Shown here one piece after another: positions 56,749 to 64,000 of a stretch of 64,000 nt of DNA. Numbering within the stretch: the first letter of the stretch is position 1; every line of letters starts with the position of its first letter. Under the pieces are notes generated by a model, which was not told the origin of the DNA, ran no database searches, and was given only the letters and a program-made list of their open reading frames with translations. Origin of the DNA: Azoarcus sp. L1K30 (GTDB lineage Bacteria; Pseudomonadota; Gammaproteobacteria; Burkholderiales; Rhodocyclaceae); the NCBI RefSeq assembly GCF_018122735.1, contig NZ_JAGRRD010000001.1, positions 1,380,375 through 1,444,374 on the forward strand. The letters are read 5' to 3'. The position numbers and the translations under genes are program-made.

Positions 56749-57399
56749 CTACCTGCGTCGCGCCGCAGTCTGGATCATGTCGGCAATATCGGTATTGCCG
56801 TTCGACAACGCCCAATCGACCGCCGTCAAGCCGGCGTCGTTGCGCCGGTCGAGCGGCACGCCAAGCTTGAGCAGATGCGCCACCATGTCGGCATGGCCAT
56901 TGCGGGCGGCGAGCATCAGCACATCGGACTGGTTCGGCGCCAGCGCATTGATGTCCGCACCGGCGGCAAGCAGCTTGTCCAACAGCGCGACCCGTCCCTC
57001 GAAAGCAGCATAGTGCAGCGCCGTCCAGCCCTCGTGGTTGACGGGGGCGCCAGCCTTGAGCAGCACATCGACGACGTCATCGCGACCGCCCAGCACCGCC
57101 AGCATCAGGGCGGAATCGCCTGCCATGTTGCGGTAGCCGATGCGGGCGCGAAACCGGAGCAAGGTGGCGACGGTTTCCGCATTGCCTTCGCGGGCGGCAA
57201 TGATGAGCAAGGTATTCCCGCCGGCATCGACCGTATCCGGGTCGATGCCCCGTGCCAGCAGGCTCGTCAGCTGCGGCGTATCCCCCTGCCGCGCGGCATT
57301 CATGGCGTCGTCGTAGCTGCCGGCGGTGGCCGGTCCGGCCAGCAGAAAGCTGCTTGCCGCAGCAATCAGGAACAAACGGATGGTGTCAGATCTGAGCAT
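56749..57399 (-). CDS. Periplasmic ankyrin-repeat protein
   Basis: A 216-residue exported protein: signal peptide at 1-26 (cleavage after GPATA) and about five ankyrin repeats from 30 to 210, shown by GNTLLIIAAREGNAE, GDSALMLAVLGGRDD, WTALHYAAFEGRV and SDVLMLAARNGHADMV. The partner is unknown. It overlaps the tatD 3' end by 14 bases and is the last gene of the mltG-tmk-holB-pilZ-tatD operon. Confidence 0.88.
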   Translation of the reverse strand: MLRSDTIRLFLIAAASSFLLAGPATAGSYDDAMNAARQGDTPQLTSLLARGIDPDTVDAGGNTLLIIAAREGNAETVATLLRFRARIGYRNMAGDSALMLAVLGGRDDVVDVLLKAGAPVNHEGWTALHYAAFEGRVALLDKLLAAGADINALAPNQSDVLMLAARNGHADMVAHLLKLGVPLDRRNDAGLTAVDWALSNGNTDIADMIQTAARRR

Positions 57400-58156
57400 G
57401 GGTAAAAAGCCGGAAGAAGTTGTCGGTCGTGGTCTGCTCGACGGTCTCGAGCGGCAGATCGCGCAAGCGGGCGATCTCGTCCGCCACATGCACCACCCAG
57501 CCCGGCTCGTTGGTCTTGCCCCGATGCGGCATGGGCGCGAGATAGGGCGCATCGGTTTCGATCAGCATGCGCTCGAGCGGCACCCACGCAGCCACCTCCT
57601 TGAGCGCCTTGGCATTGCGAAAGGTCACGATGCCGGAAAAGGAGATGTAGAAGCCCATCTCCAGCGCAGCCTCGGCCACTTCTCGCGACTCGGTGAAGCA
57701 ATGCATCACGCCACCGCAGGCCTGGGCGTCTTCCTCGCGCATCAGGCGCAAGGTGTCGGCAGCCGAATTGCGCGTATGGATGATGAGCGGTTTGCCGCAT
57801 GCGCGGGCGGCGCGGATATGGGTACGGAATCGGTCGCGCTGCCACGCCGGCTCATCCTTGTGCCAGTAGTAGTCGAGACCGGTCTCGCCGATGGCCACCA
57901 CCCGTGGATGGTCGGCAAGCTCGAGAAGCCGGTCGACATCGGGCTCCTCGCACTCGGCATTGTCGGGATGCACCCCCACCGAGGCCCACAGATTGCCGTG
58001 GCGCTCGGCCAGACTCCGGACCCGGGGGAAGTCCTCGAGCTTGACGCTGATGCACAGCGCATGACCCACCCCGTTGACCGCCATCGTGGCCAGGATCTCA
58101 TCCTCCCGTGCGGCAAGGTCGGGAAAGTCCAGATGGCAGTGCGAATCTACGAACAT
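57386..58156 (-). CDS. TatD-family metal-dependent deoxyribonuclease
   Basis: A 256-residue TIM-barrel hydrolase with DSHCHLDF (residues 4-11), GETGLDYYW (about 94) with the metal Glu, HTRNSAADTLRLM (about 130), HCFTE and the terminal Asp in IETDAPYLAPMPHRGK. The TatD family degrades DNA and helps in repair. It lies 7 bases after pilZ in the same direction. The gene could equally be ycfH, which is the member found beside holB. Confidence 0.92.
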   Translation of the reverse strand: MFVDSHCHLDFPDLAAREDEILATMAVNGVGHALCISVKLEDFPRVRSLAERHGNLWASVGVHPDNAECEEPDVDRLLELADHPRVVAIGETGLDYYWHKDEPAWQRDRFRTHIRAARACGKPLIIHTRNSAADTLRLMREEDAQACGGVMHCFTESREVAEAALEMGFYISFSGIVTFRNAKALKEVAAWVPLERMLIETDAPYLAPMPHRGKTNEPGWVVHVADEIARLRDLPLETVEQTTTDNFFRLFTHAQI

Positions 58157-58163
58157 GTATGGC

Positions 58164-58529
58164 TCAAAGAGTGTGGGTCGGTCTGCTCGATCCGAGGTGA
58201 CCGGCCAGGATCTGCTCGATACGGTGGCGCAGCCCGGCGCCGGCTTCGTCGCTGGAAAAATGTACGCCGATGCCCGCCGCCTTGCCCCCCTGGGCGCCGG
58301 ACGGCGTCACCCATACCACGGTGCCCGCGATCGGATGCTTGGTCGGATCATCCATCAGCTGCAGCAGCATGAACACCTCGTCGCCCAGGTTGTAGGTCTT
58401 GGGCGTGGGCACGAAAATGCCGCCGTTGGAAAGAAACGGCATGTAAGCGGCATACAGCGCCGACTTGGAATTGATGTTCAGCGACAGCACGCTCGGACGT
58501 GCGACATGGGGACGATTTGCTTCGCTCAA
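58164..58529 (-). CDS. pilZ: PilZ-domain protein (type IV pilus PilZ)
   Basis: A 121-residue cytoplasmic PilZ-domain protein. The sequence FLSNGGIFVPTPKTYNLGDEVFMLLQLMD-like core (abbreviated) matches the pilus-assembly PilZ, and the canonical cyclic-di-GMP RxxxR motif is missing, as in PilZ proteins that do not bind the messenger. The start is TTG at 58529, overlapping the holB stop. PilZ acts with PilF/FimX in type IV pilus biogenesis. Confidence 0.88.
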   Translation of the reverse strand: MSEANRPHVARPSVLSLNINSKSALYAAYMPFLSNGGIFVPTPKTYNLGDEVFMLLQLMDDPTKHPIAGTVVWVTPSGAQGGKAAGIGVHFSSDEAGAGLRHRIEQILAGHLGSSRPTHTL

Positions 58530-59584
58530 CTCCGGGCTCCTTTCAGTGCGCGCGCATAGCGCATCAGCATGTCTTCGATGAAGAGGCGAAGATTCAGCGG
58601 ATGTGCCACCACACGTCGAATCTGGGCGAGCTCATTGTAGCAGTTGCTCGCACTTGCCACGTTCATGCGTGCGGCAAGGGCGGTCAGCGTTTTTTCCTGC
58701 CCGGGATAGAAGCGGGCGCGCCCACCCAGGCGAAGCGCAACGAGGTCGGCGACCCAGCGCTGCATCCAGTCGACCAGCATGGGCAGTCCGAACCCTGCGG
58801 CGAGCGACTCTTTCGACTTCAACCACGCCTCCCATTGTCCGGCCAGTTTCAACACGTCGGGATCGCCGGACAGGTCACGCACGAAGCGCGCGGCAAAGGC
58901 AGCGCCGTCGCGTTCGGCCAGCCGGGTGGCCGCCAGCGGCAGACCGCCGGCAAGATCGAGCAGGACCTCGATATCCTTGCCCTGTCCGCGCAGCCAGACC
59001 TCGCGCTGGGCGGCATCCGGACGCGGAAAGCTCCATTGCTGGCAGCGGCTGCGAATGGTGGGCAAGAGTCTTCGCGGCGCCGACGACACCAGCAGGAAGG
59101 TGCAGCCCGCGGGCGGCTCTTCAAGCAGCTTGAGCAGGGCATTGGCGGTAAACGTGTTCATCGCCTCGGCAGGATCCACCACCACCACCCGCTGTTCGCT
59201 GTGATGGCCGGTCACCGCCAGCGCGGACTGCAGCTCGCGGATCTGTTCGATCACGATCTGACTCGACTTGGCCTTTCCAGCCCCGCCGTCGGCCGCAGCC
59301 GTGGCACCGCCCTCCTCCCCGCCGTCGGCCTGGTCGGCCACCGCCGCAGGCACCACGCGATAGAAATCCGGATGATTGCCGCCTGATCGCCAATTGCACG
59401 CATCGCAGGTGCCGCAGGCATGGCCGTCCGCCCGCGGCGATTCGCACAACAGCCGGGCGGCCAGCGCTTCGGCCAGATCCCGCTTGCCCAGGCCCGGCGG
59501 TCCGACGAACAGCATCGCGTGCGGCAGCCGCGCGCCCAGCGCAAGCAGCCGTGCCCACGCGGATTCGAGCCATGGCTGAATCAT
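58526..59584 (-). CDS. holB: DNA polymerase III delta' subunit
   Basis: A 352-residue clamp-loader subunit. Residues include [17 protein letters not shown] (P-loop-like, about 28-43), the zinc module CGTCDACNW (about 60-68), [11 protein letters not shown] and [18 protein letters not shown] (SRC motif). A Gly/Ala-rich insertion near 85-105 ([19 protein letters not shown]) is unusual. The ATG at 59584 overlaps the tmk stop by 4 bases. Confidence 0.93.
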   Translation of the reverse strand: MIQPWLESAWARLLALGARLPHAMLFVGPPGLGKRDLAEALAARLLCESPRADGHACGTCDACNWRSGGNHPDFYRVVPAAVADQADGGEEGGATAAADGGAGKAKSSQIVIEQIRELQSALAVTGHHSEQRVVVVDPAEAMNTFTANALLKLLEEPPAGCTFLLVSSAPRRLLPTIRSRCQQWSFPRPDAAQREVWLRGQGKDIEVLLDLAGGLPLAATRLAERDGAAFAARFVRDLSGDPDVLKLAGQWEAWLKSKESLAAGFGLPMLVDWMQRWVADLVALRLGGRARFYPGQEKTLTALAARMNVASASNCYNELAQIRRVVAHPLNLRLFIEDMLMRYARALKGARS

Positions 59585-60213
59585 GTGAAGAAACGCTCCC
59601 GGACCACCGCCTCGATCTCCGCTCGAATCAGCGCCGGCTCGCGGTTGGCGTCGATTACGCAGATGCGTGCCGGATCGCGCTGCGCCCGCAACAGATAGGC
59701 CTCGCGCACGCGCTCGAAGAACGCACGCTGCTCGCGCTCGAAACGGTCCGGGCTTTCGCCGGTGGAGGCCACGCGCGCAGCGGCGATCTCCGGCGGCAGG
59801 TCGAACAGTAGCGTGAGATCCGGCTGCAGCCCGGGATGCACCCAGTGTTCGAGCACCGCGAACTTGTCCGGGTCCAGGCCCCGCCCGCCCACCTGATAGG
59901 CGAAAGTGGCATCCGAGAAGCGGTCGCACACCACCCATTGCCCGCGCGCCAGCGCAGGGGCAATGCGCGCGGCAAGGTGTTCGCGCCGGGCGGCAAACAT
60001 CAGCATGGCCTCGGTTTCGAGATGCATGGGTTCATTGAGCAGCAGAGCGCGCAAGGCCTCGCCAAGCGGGGTTCCGCCCGGCTCGCGCGACTGCTCGACC
60101 GCGACGCCGTTCGCCGTCAGCATGCTGACGACGGCCGCGATCTGGCTGCTCTTGCCGGCGCCATCGATGCCTTCGAAAGTGATGAAACGGCCCCGTTGCA
60201 CGACGTTCTGCAA
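59581..60213 (-). CDS. tmk: Thymidylate kinase
   Basis: A 210-residue nucleotide kinase making dTDP. P-loop [12 protein letters not shown] lies at residues 12-23; the DRX motif is [14 protein letters not shown], and the SREPGGTP segment is the dTMP site. The TTG at 60213 is chosen since GAGGAG lies six bases before it, at the mltG stop; no ATG occurs near the N-terminus. Confidence 0.94.
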   Translation of the reverse strand: MQNVVQRGRFITFEGIDGAGKSSQIAAVVSMLTANGVAVEQSREPGGTPLGEALRALLLNEPMHLETEAMLMFAARREHLAARIAPALARGQWVVCDRFSDATFAYQVGGRGLDPDKFAVLEHWVHPGLQPDLTLLFDLPPEIAAARVASTGESPDRFEREQRAFFERVREAYLLRAQRDPARICVIDANREPALIRAEIEAVVRERFFT

Positions 60214-60223
60214 AGACTGCTCC

Positions 60224-61213
60224 TCAGCGCTGGTAGCGATCCACCGCGCGGTTGTGTTCATTCAGGTTGCGCGAGAACTCGCTACTGCCATCTCCGCGCG
60301 AAACAAAATACAGGTAATCCGTTCTTTCCGGATTGACGGCCGCACGCAAGGAATCCAGCCCGGGCATCGCGATCGGGGTCGGCGGCAAGCCTGCGCGGGT
60401 ATAGGTGTTCCAGGGGTGGTCCGTATCCAGATGCCGACGGCGCAGCCGCCCGTCGAAATCCGATCCCAGGCCATAGATCACCGTCGGATCGGTCTGCAAG
60501 CGCATGCCGATGCGCAGGCGATTGGAGAACACCGATCCCACCCGCGCGCGATCTTCGGCGCGCCCGGTCTCCTTTTCGATGATGGAGGCCAGGGTCAACG
60601 CCTCGTATGGCGTGCGCAGCGGCGAAGCCGGATCGCGTCCCGCCCAGGCCTCCGCCAGTCTGGCCTGCATGGCGCCATACGCCCGCGCCAGCAGTGCCAG
60701 CGCGCTCGAATGCTTGTCGAACAGGTAGGTGTCAGGAAAGAACAGGCCTTCGGGGCTGGATTCCGTGGCCCCGATCCGCGCCAGAATATCGCCGTCGCTC
60801 AGACCGGCAGTGTCGGCGACCAGGTTCGGGTTGTTCTCCAGCGCCGTCCTGACCTGGCGGAAGTTCCACCCCTCGACCAGCAGCAACTCGCCTTGCGACA
60901 CGTCGCCCGACGACAGCTTGAGAATCAGCAGCCAGGGCGTGATGCCCTCGTGCACCTCATAGCTGCCGGCCTTGATCAGACTCGCCTTGCCACCCAGGCG
61001 GGCGAGCCAGTACAGCAGCGCCGGCCGGATATCGACGCCGGCATCTGCGATGACGCCCGCCGCCTGCCGCATGTTCGATCCGCGCTGCACGGTAAAGTCG
61101 ACGACCGGCGTCTTCAACGTCAGCGGACGATGGGCAAACCACCAGCCCAGGGCACCGGCTGCCATCGCAAGCAGCAACACCAGCAAAGTGATACCAACAA
61201 TGTGTTTCTTCAT
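60224..61213 (-). CDS. mltG: Endolytic murein transglycosylase MltG
   Basis: A 329-residue membrane-anchored enzyme that cleaves nascent peptidoglycan strands. One transmembrane helix lies at 6-28; the catalytic Glu is in [16 protein letters not shown] (about 210), and the YceG-family [19 protein letters not shown] follows. The ATG at 61213 is used; a TTG precedes it. It heads the mltG-tmk-holB-pilZ-tatD-ankyrin unit, as is usual. Confidence 0.94.
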   Translation of the reverse strand: MKKHIVGITLLVLLLAMAAGALGWWFAHRPLTLKTPVVDFTVQRGSNMRQAAGVIADAGVDIRPALLYWLARLGGKASLIKAGSYEVHEGITPWLLILKLSSGDVSQGELLLVEGWNFRQVRTALENNPNLVADTAGLSDGDILARIGATESSPEGLFFPDTYLFDKHSSALALLARAYGAMQARLAEAWAGRDPASPLRTPYEALTLASIIEKETGRAEDRARVGSVFSNRLRIGMRLQTDPTVIYGLGSDFDGRLRRRHLDTDHPWNTYTRAGLPPTPIAMPGLDSLRAAVNPERTDYLYFVSRGDGSSEFSRNLNEHNRAVDRYQR

Positions 61214-61363
61214 CAAAATCGGATAAGCGGGCCTGTCGATGGCCTTCGACAGGCGAAAGCGACGCCGACAAGGCGCTGCCTGAGCGCGGCGGGGCCCTAT
61301 AATACTTCATCGACAGGGCCGCTGGCCCCACCCTCAAACATCCTGACACTGATCGGCGAGACC

Positions 61364-62392
61364 ATGACAATCTGGACCGAATACCTTTCCGGCGAGGGCG
61401 CCGCCCTCGACAACAACGGCATTTCCTTTGGCAACGCGGGAGCGGATGCAGACATCCTGGCGACGGGGTCGGCGGTCGTTCCCCTGGTGCATCTGGGAAT
61501 GGTGCAGAGCACCGGCCCGGATTCCGCGCCCTACCTGCACAACCTGTTCTCCAACGATGTGAACAAGCTGCCTGCCGGCGCCGCGCAATGGAACAGCTTC
61601 AACAGCCCCAAGGGGCGCATGCTGGCGAGCTTCCTGCTGTGGCACGAAGCCGAAGGGCACAGTCTGGTGATGTCCGCCGACATCCTGCCGGCCATGCACA
61701 AGAAGCTGTCGATGTACATCCTGCGCAGCAAGGTCAAGCTGTCCGACGTCAGCGCCGGGTACGCGCTTATCGGGCTGACGGGCAAGGCGACCGCAGCTTG
61801 TCTTGCCGCCGCTGCGCTGCCGTTTCCGGCGGCCGACATGCAGGAAACGACGCACAACGGGGTGCGCGTGATTCGCCTCGGCGCCGAATCGGCCGTCGTG
61901 GTCACCGCAACGGACAATGCCCCCGCGGTCTTCGCAGCGCTCCGCAGCGCAGGTGCCGTGCCGGCCGGCACCGACACCTGGCAGCTGGCGATGGTGCGCG
62001 CGGGCCTGCCCCTGGTGACCGCGCCGACGCAGGAGGCATTCGTCGCCCAGATGCTGAACTACGACCTCATTGGCGGCATCAGCTTCCAGAAGGGCTGCTA
62101 TCCGGGTCAGGAAATCGTGGCCCGTACGAAATACCTCGGCAAGCTCAAGAAGCGCATGTACCGCGTGTCGCTGGCGGCGGGCAGCACCCCGGCCGTCGGC
62201 GCCGACCTGTTTTCGCCCGAGTTCGGCGATCAGTCCGCGGGCGTGCTGGTCAACGTCGCCGCCTTGAACGACGGCCGCTTCGAAGCGCTTGCGGTGATGC
62301 AGACCAGCGCCGCGGAAAGCAATGACATTCACCTCGGCGCGCCGGACGGTCCGCGCCTCGAAGTGCTGTCGCTGCCCTACGCCCTGGCCTGA
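61364..62392 (+). CDS. ygfZ: Folate-binding protein YgfZ
   Basis: A 342-residue GcvT-like protein supporting Fe-S cluster assembly or repair through folate. The family signature KGCYPGQEIVARTKYLG is present, with Cys at 245. The N-terminal folate-binding region is MVQSTGPDSAPYLHNLFSNDV. The ATG at 61364 is divergent from mltG, the usual arrangement in betaproteobacteria. Confidence 0.94.
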   Translation: MTIWTEYLSGEGAALDNNGISFGNAGADADILATGSAVVPLVHLGMVQSTGPDSAPYLHNLFSNDVNKLPAGAAQWNSFNSPKGRMLASFLLWHEAEGHSLVMSADILPAMHKKLSMYILRSKVKLSDVSAGYALIGLTGKATAACLAAAALPFPAADMQETTHNGVRVIRLGAESAVVVTATDNAPAVFAALRSAGAVPAGTDTWQLAMVRAGLPLVTAPTQEAFVAQMLNYDLIGGISFQKGCYPGQEIVARTKYLGKLKKRMYRVSLAAGSTPAVGADLFSPEFGDQSAGVLVNVAALNDGRFEALAVMQTSAAESNDIHLGAPDGPRLEVLSLPYALA

Positions 62393-62414
62393 CGGCCCGT
62401 CACGGAGCAATGCG

Positions 62415-62723
62415 ATGGCAGCAGACGACAAGGCACCGAGACATTACTTCATCTACTACCGCGTCCGCGACGATGTGGACGTGGACGACGCCCACGCCAC
62501 CGTGCGCAGCATGCAGGTCGAACTCGAGAAAGCGTGCGGCGTGGCCGGACGCCTCTTCATCCGCGCGCACGAGGACGCCACCTGGATGGAAGTCTACGAG
62601 GGCGTGACCGAGCCCGAGCGCTTCGAGCACGCCCTGCGCGAGGGCGTCGTCCAACATGCACTCGAAGACATCGTGCAGCCCGGCGCGGCGCGTCACATGG
62701 AGTGCTTCGTCGAGTGTGTCTGA
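62415..62723 (+). CDS. DUF4936 family small protein
   Basis: A 102-residue soluble protein beginning MAADDKAPRHYFIYYRVRDDV, which resembles the DUF4936 family of ferredoxin-fold (Dabb-like) small proteins. It has no known function. It lies 22 bases after ygfZ in the same direction and overlaps the NRDE gene by 10 bases, and this ygfZ-DUF4936-NRDE set is a plausible operon. Confidence 0.75.
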   Translation: MAADDKAPRHYFIYYRVRDDVDVDDAHATVRSMQVELEKACGVAGRLFIRAHEDATWMEVYEGVTEPERFEHALREGVVQHALEDIVQPGAARHMECFVECV

Positions 62724-63505
62724 TCGTTGTCGGCTGGCATGCCCATCCGGATTATCCGCTCGTCGTGGCCGCCAACCGCGATGAGTTTCGTGCCCGTCCG
62801 GCCAGTCCCGCGCATTGGTGGATCGACGCGCCGGACCTGCTCGCCGGCCGCGACCTCGAGGCCGGCGGAACATGGATGGGCATCAGCCGCAGCGGCCGAT
62901 TCGCGGCGCTGACGAATTACCGCGACCCCAGCCAGCGCAACAGCGGACGCCCCTCGCGCGGGGCGCTGGTGCGGGCGGCGCTGGAGAACTCGGCAGACAC
63001 CCTCGCCACGCTCGACGACATCGCGCGCACCAGCGCAAACCATGCCGGATTCAATCTGCTGGTCAGTGACGGCCGCCAGTTCGGCATCCACGAAAGCACC
63101 ACCGGCCAGGTGCGCCTGCTGGATGCAGGCATCTACGGGCTGTCGAACCATGTGCTCGACACCGCGTGGCCGAAGGTGACACGCGCACGCGATGCGTTCG
63201 CGCGCGCACTCGACACGCTGCCCGATCGCGGCGCCTTCCTGGCGCTGCTGCGCAACACCACCCGGGTGCCCGATGAGGAATTGCCCGATACGGGTGTCGG
63301 CCTGGAATGGGAGCGCAGGCTATCGACCGAGTTCATCGACGCCCCTGCCTACGGCACCCGTTGCTCGAGCCTGCTGACCATCGATCACGCAGGCAAGGTG
63401 TGCTTTACCGAATGGACCTGGCACGCCGGCGGCAAGTTGCGCGGCGAGCTCACGCACCGCTTCGCGATCGACGCATCGCACGGTGACGAATGCCCGCCTC
63501 CATGA
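62714..63505 (+). CDS. NRDE-family (TANGO2-like) protein
   Basis: A 263-residue protein of the NRDE/TANGO2 family: MCLIVVGWHAHPDYPLVVAA with Cys2, then NRDEF at about 21-25, followed by DLEAGGTWMGIS. The catalytic-type N-terminal Cys suggests an Ntn-hydrolase fold. The start is GTG at 62714, within the DUF4936 stop region. In eukaryotes TANGO2 affects heme or lipid handling; bacterial function is unknown. Its 3' end overlaps the convergent GNAT gene by 56 bases. Confidence 0.85.
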   Translation: MCLIVVGWHAHPDYPLVVAANRDEFRARPASPAHWWIDAPDLLAGRDLEAGGTWMGISRSGRFAALTNYRDPSQRNSGRPSRGALVRAALENSADTLATLDDIARTSANHAGFNLLVSDGRQFGIHESTTGQVRLLDAGIYGLSNHVLDTAWPKVTRARDAFARALDTLPDRGAFLALLRNTTRVPDEELPDTGVGLEWERRLSTEFIDAPAYGTRCSSLLTIDHAGKVCFTEWTWHAGGKLRGELTHRFAIDASHGDECPPP

Positions 63506-63884
63506 AGAACTCGCCTTCGGCCATGAAGCCATGGCGAAGGTAGAACGCAATTGCATCGACCTGGGCATTGAGCAGTACCTCGTCCATCCCGCGCGCCCAC
63601 GCCGCCGACACCAGCGCTTCGAGCACACGTCCCCCCACCCCGCGGCCGCGCCACGCCGCATCGACTGCCATCCGGCCGATATGTCCGTCCGGCAGCAGGC
63701 GCCCGGTTGCAACCACCGCTTGCCCCGCATCGAGTGCCAGCGCGTGACAGGACACCGGGTCGAACTCATCCAGTTCCATCTCCGCAGGCACGCCCTGCTC
63801 CACCACGAATACGCGCTCGCGCAGCGGCATCGCACGCGCGGCAGCGGCATCCCAATCCAGGATCAGTACGTTGATATCGGTCAT
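63450..63884 (-). CDS. GNAT-family N-acetyltransferase
   Basis: A 144-residue acetyltransferase with the acetyl-CoA loop VDAAWRGRGVGGRVLEALV (about 74-92) and the preceding motif PDGHIGRMAV. It resembles the ElaA-type GNATs starting with an RERVFVVEQGVP segment. The substrate is unknown. It overlaps the stop of the L,D-transpeptidase gene by 4 bases and the 3' end of the NRDE gene by 56 bases in the opposite direction. Confidence 0.88.
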   Translation of the reverse strand: MTDINVLILDWDAAAARAMPLRERVFVVEQGVPAEMELDEFDPVSCHALALDAGQAVVATGRLLPDGHIGRMAVDAAWRGRGVGGRVLEALVSAAWARGMDEVLLNAQVDAIAFYLRHGFMAEGEFFMEAGIRHRAMRRSRSGA

Positions 63885-64000
63885 TCGACGATCTCCACCG
63901 GTGTGCCTGCGCTCACCAGATCGAACAGTTCAATGATGTCGTCGTTGCGCATGCGGATGCAGCCATGCGAGCGCGGCACCCCCATCGGCTGATCGTCTCC
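63881..64000 (-). CDS. L,D-transpeptidase (YkuD), C-terminal fragment
   Basis: Only the last 39 residues are in the window, with the active-site motif SHGCIRMRN (nucleophilic Cys) near the cut edge and the end GTPVEIVE. Such enzymes form 3-3 crosslinks in peptidoglycan or attach lipoproteins. The upstream portion, including the start, lies beyond 64000. It is upstream of the GNAT gene on the same strand. Confidence 0.9.
   Translation of the reverse strand, partial: GDDQPMGVPRSHGCIRMRNDDIIELFDLVSAGTPVEIVE

Overview
The window reads as a contiguous piece of chromosome from a GC-rich betaproteobacterium, most likely Rhodocyclales (Azoarcus/Aromatoleum/Thauera-like). The evidence is gene order: rpoE-rseA-rseB-rseC-mucD-grx-lepA-lepB-DUF4845-rnc-era, yceD-rpmF-plsX-fabHDG-acpP-fabF, rne opposite rluC, and mltG-tmk-holB-pilZ-tatD. 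The species is an inference; no rRNA is present. Nearly all sequence is coding, with many 4-base start/stop overlaps. I see no prophage, insertion sequence or CRISPR array.

Layout. 1-8.3 kb (minus): envelope-stress sigma factor with its regulators and periplasmic protease, then signal peptidase, LepA, RNase III and Era. A sigma-E-like promoter precedes rpoE, and a terminator hairpin abuts the lepA start codon. 8.4-10.5 kb: nadB and a convergent ygfX-like gene. 10.5-16.7 kb (minus): fatty-acid/phospholipid synthesis operon with internal terminator-like hairpins and a promoter almost touching the first start codon. 16.7-20 kb: Maf pyrophosphatase, RsmI-like methylase, Rieske protein, HAD phosphatase, RluC. 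20.5-26.2 kb: RNase E, a low-mass tyrosine phosphatase and UvrB. 26.3-29.3 kb: an aspartate/aromatic aminotransferase, two tRNA-Asn genes (the second with an 11-base tandem duplication) and a class III CoA-transferase.

29.4-41 kb is more accessory: an exosortase H pair; an ECF42-type sigma factor upstream of a VOC-YCII-BNR-MoaD operon with a matching candidate promoter; a di-iron oxygen-sensor-like protein coupled to a GGDEF/EAL enzyme; a Lon-family protease; and two small unknown proteins. 41.3-47.3 kb: moaA, rmuC, a large FtsX-type permease without an adjacent ATPase, and an M20 amidohydrolase.

47.6-54.5 kb is the strongest candidate for a poorly described system. Three consecutive genes encode a transglutaminase-like domain fused to a DUF2126 amidoligase, a circularly permuted ATP-grasp fused to an alpha-E domain, and a second transglutaminase-like protease: two predicted amide-forming ligases with two papain-fold enzymes. 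A cluster of short palindromic repeats (54.5-54.8 kb) follows, then a histone-deacetylase-like amidohydrolase with a DUF429 protein. 56.7-61.2 kb (minus) is the mltG-tmk-holB-pilZ-tatD-ankyrin operon. The end carries ygfZ, DUF4936, an NRDE protein, a GNAT acetyltransferase and the 3' end of an L,D-transpeptidase gene.
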